Source of the DNA: Anaerolineae bacterium | GTDB lineage: Bacteria; Chloroflexota; Anaerolineae; JAFGEY01 | Assembly: GCA_016929205.1 (NCBI GenBank) | Contig: JAFGJF010000025.1 | Span: 1 to 5,637 of the forward strand | Length of the DNA stretch: 5,637 bases | Direction of reading: 5' to 3' | Part shown: positions 4,172-5,637 of the stretch, one piece after another | Position numbering within the stretch: position 1 is the first letter of the stretch | Layout of the letters: the number at the start of each line of letters is the position of its first letter | The notes under the pieces: generated by a model | Databases searched by the model: none | What the model was told of the DNA's origin: nothing | Seen by the model: only the letters and a program-made list of their open reading frames with translations | Translations under genes and position numbers: made by a program

Positions 4172-5637
4172 TTATTGCTTGACAAACCACTCGTGAATGT
4201 TGTAATACGTGCTCCACGGAGCGGGATTGACGTTGCCCAGGCGCTTGTTGATACCGGTAATGGTGCGCGGGGCGTACAAAAAGATGTAAGGCACTTCGTC
4301 GTAAAAGATTTCCTGGATCTGCTTGTAAATCTCGCCGCGATCTTCGTAGGCGCAGCCCTCAACCGTCTTGCCTTCGAGCTCCAACGGCTCGTAATCGGGA
4401 CGGTAGAAGGAGCAGAAATTGAACCCGCCGCCGGGGATGTCGTACTTGGCAAAGAACAATGCCTCGTTATCCTCGTCGACGCCGGTCCAGCCGATGCAGA
4501 CCGCGTCAAAAGTCTGGCCCAGCAAGACGTCGAGATAGGCGTTCCACTCCATGTTTTCGATCTCGACCTTGACCCCGACCTCGCTCCACTGCTGCTGGGC
4601 AAGGACGATGATGTTTTCGCGGGTCTCGTTGCCGGCGTTGGTCTTGAGGTTTATGGCCATCTCGGTGCCGTCGGCGGCGGTGCCACAACCCTGGCAGACG
4701 CGAACGGTAGCGCCTTCGGGCAGCACCCAGCCGGCGTCTTCGAGCATCTGCGCGGCCTTTTCGGGGTTATACTCACGCGTCTCGAGTTCGTCGTTGTAGG
4801 CCCAGCCGAAGGTGGGGATGATGTGGGCCTCGATCGGCGCACCCTGGCCGAACAACAGCTTCATGACGATCGCGTTGCGGTCGAGGGCGTAGACCAATGC
4901 CTGGCGGACTTCCTTTTTGCTCAGGATGGGGTGATCGCCGTGATTTTCATTCACCGTGCCATCTTCGTTCAGGCGCGGCTGCGGATCGTCGGGAAGGCCC
5001 CGCTGCAGGCCAATGTAGGTATAGTTGGTCTGGAAGAACTTGAAAATGTCAATAACGTCGACCTGCTCCATCTCGGCCAGGTCCTTGGCCTCGATGCCCG
5101 CAAGATCGACTTCACCGGTCTTGAGCATCTCTTTCTCCACCGTGGCGTTGGCGACGATCTTGGTAACAATGCCTTCGAAGTAAGGCGCACCCTGCCAGTA
5201 GGTGGGGTTGGCAACCACGGTATAGTGATCGTCCTTGACCCACTCTTTGAACATGAACGGGCCGCTGAACACAGTTGGCTCCCAGTTAAAAGGATGCTCG
5301 GGGATGTCGGCAAAGGTAAAGTCAGGATCAGCCAGGAAAACGTGGCTCGGCAGCCAGCCGAGGCTCACGGTCTCAAAGTTGGTGCAGATCGGCTCGGTGT
5401 AGGTGACTTTGAGGGTATAGTCATCGATCAGCTCGATCGACTCCACGTACTCGACCATATCCAGGCGCGGGCTTTCGGCCAAAACGGGGCTGCCCTCGTC
5501 ATCGACGGCCATCAAAGCGTCGAATATGAATTTATAGTCCAGGGCCGTAACCGGCTCGCCGTCCGACCACTGCACGCCCTTGCGGACGTGGAAAGTGACG
5601 GTCTTGTTGCCGTCGGTGACGTCCCAGCTCTCGACCA
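4172..5637 (-). CDS. ABC transporter solute-binding protein, SBP_bac_5 family (5' end outside window)
   Basis: The frame is open from the right edge to the TAA at 4174-4172, giving 487 visible residues. The GTG at 5575 is internal: VESWDVTDGNKTVTFHVRKG lies upstream of it, continuing into VQWSDGEPVTALDYKF, the typical early signature of the family. Also seen: SGPFMFKEWVKDDHY, NPTYWQGAPYFEG, HPILSKKEVRQALVYALDRN, TNAGNETRENI, FNFCSFYRPDY and the ending VNPAPWSTYYNIHEW. The signal peptide and perhaps 80-120 residues are missing. It should catch the solute outside the membrane and deliver it to the DppB/DppC pair encoded just downstream on the same strand. Compared with its paralogue at 1-1233 it has a small insertion with a CxxC motif (CQGC, codons 4696-4685). 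Two further cysteines (codons 4414-4412 and 4354-4352) match a pair in the paralogue. The solute cannot be deduced; family members bind peptides, oligosaccharides, nickel or opines. Confidence 0.95.
   Translation of the reverse strand, partial: VESWDVTDGNKTVTFHVRKGVQWSDGEPVTALDYKFIFDALMAVDDEGSPVLAESPRLDMVEYVESIELIDDYTLKVTYTEPICTNFETVSLGWLPSHVFLADPDFTFADIPEHPFNWEPTVFSGPFMFKEWVKDDHYTVVANPTYWQGAPYFEGIVTKIVANATVEKEMLKTGEVDLAGIEAKDLAEMEQVDVIDIFKFFQTNYTYIGLQRGLPDDPQPRLNEDGTVNENHGDHPILSKKEVRQALVYALDRNAIVMKLLFGQGAPIEAHIIPTFGWAYNDELETREYNPEKAAQMLEDAGWVLPEGATVRVCQGCGTAADGTEMAINLKTNAGNETRENIIVLAQQQWSEVGVKVEIENMEWNAYLDVLLGQTFDAVCIGWTGVDEDNEALFFAKYDIPGGGFNFCSFYRPDYEPLELEGKTVEGCAYEDRGEIYKQIQEIFYDEVPYIFLYAPRTITGINKRLGNVNPAPWSTYYNIHEWFVKQ

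Noticed and set aside
4063..4602. Minus-strand open frame of 179 codons overlapping the binding protein end
   Set aside because: It lies in another frame of the clear binding protein gene, has a biased Ser/Arg/Thr-rich composition typical of shadow frames and shows no domain.
5573..5575. GTG at 5575 as the start of the right binding protein
   Set aside because: Family-typical sequence (ESWDVTDGNKTVTFHVRKG) is encoded upstream in the same frame up to the edge; the true start lies outside.

Overview
The window carries parts of two ABC importer loci of the peptide/nickel/oligosaccharide (Dpp/Opp) type, facing each other across one shared terminator. The DNA is fairly GC-rich. The style of the binding proteins (NFCSYY/NFCSFY, INPGPW/VNPAPW and NIHEW/NVHEW motifs near the C-terminus) and the GNDW-containing loop of the DppB-type permease remind me of Chloroflexota (Anaerolineae-like) genomes. 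That assignment is from memory and is tentative. No RNA gene, transposase, phage gene or CRISPR array is visible.

Left part, plus strand (1-1887): the C-terminal 410 residues of an SBP_bac_5 solute-binding protein, whose start lies outside the window. Its stop codon is directly followed by the ATG of a 217-residue lipoprotein of unknown function. The lipoprotein's ribosome binding site lies inside the last codons of the binding protein gene. A 74-nt convergent spacer follows, holding a near-perfect hairpin with T-runs on both strands that should end transcription from both sides.

Right part, minus strand (read from 5637 down to 1962): a second SBP_bac_5 protein (487 residues visible, start outside the window), then a 211-nt spacer rich in inverted repeats, a DppB-type permease, a 16-nt gap and a DppC-type permease. 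The order is binding protein, then permease B, then permease C. The transporter ATPases are not in the window. They cannot follow dppC in this operon, because the terminator and the opposing genes lie there.

How the parts would work together: each binding protein should be secreted and catch a solute. The two permeases form the membrane channel and need DppD/DppF-like ATPases supplied from elsewhere. The two binding proteins are clear paralogues with long matching blocks, so the region probably arose by duplication of a transporter cassette. The substrate cannot be read from the sequence. The least ordinary parts are the spacer between binding protein and permeases (three separate inverted-repeat structures) and the unknown lipoprotein coupled to the left binding protein. 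I see no sign of a wholly new multi-gene system.
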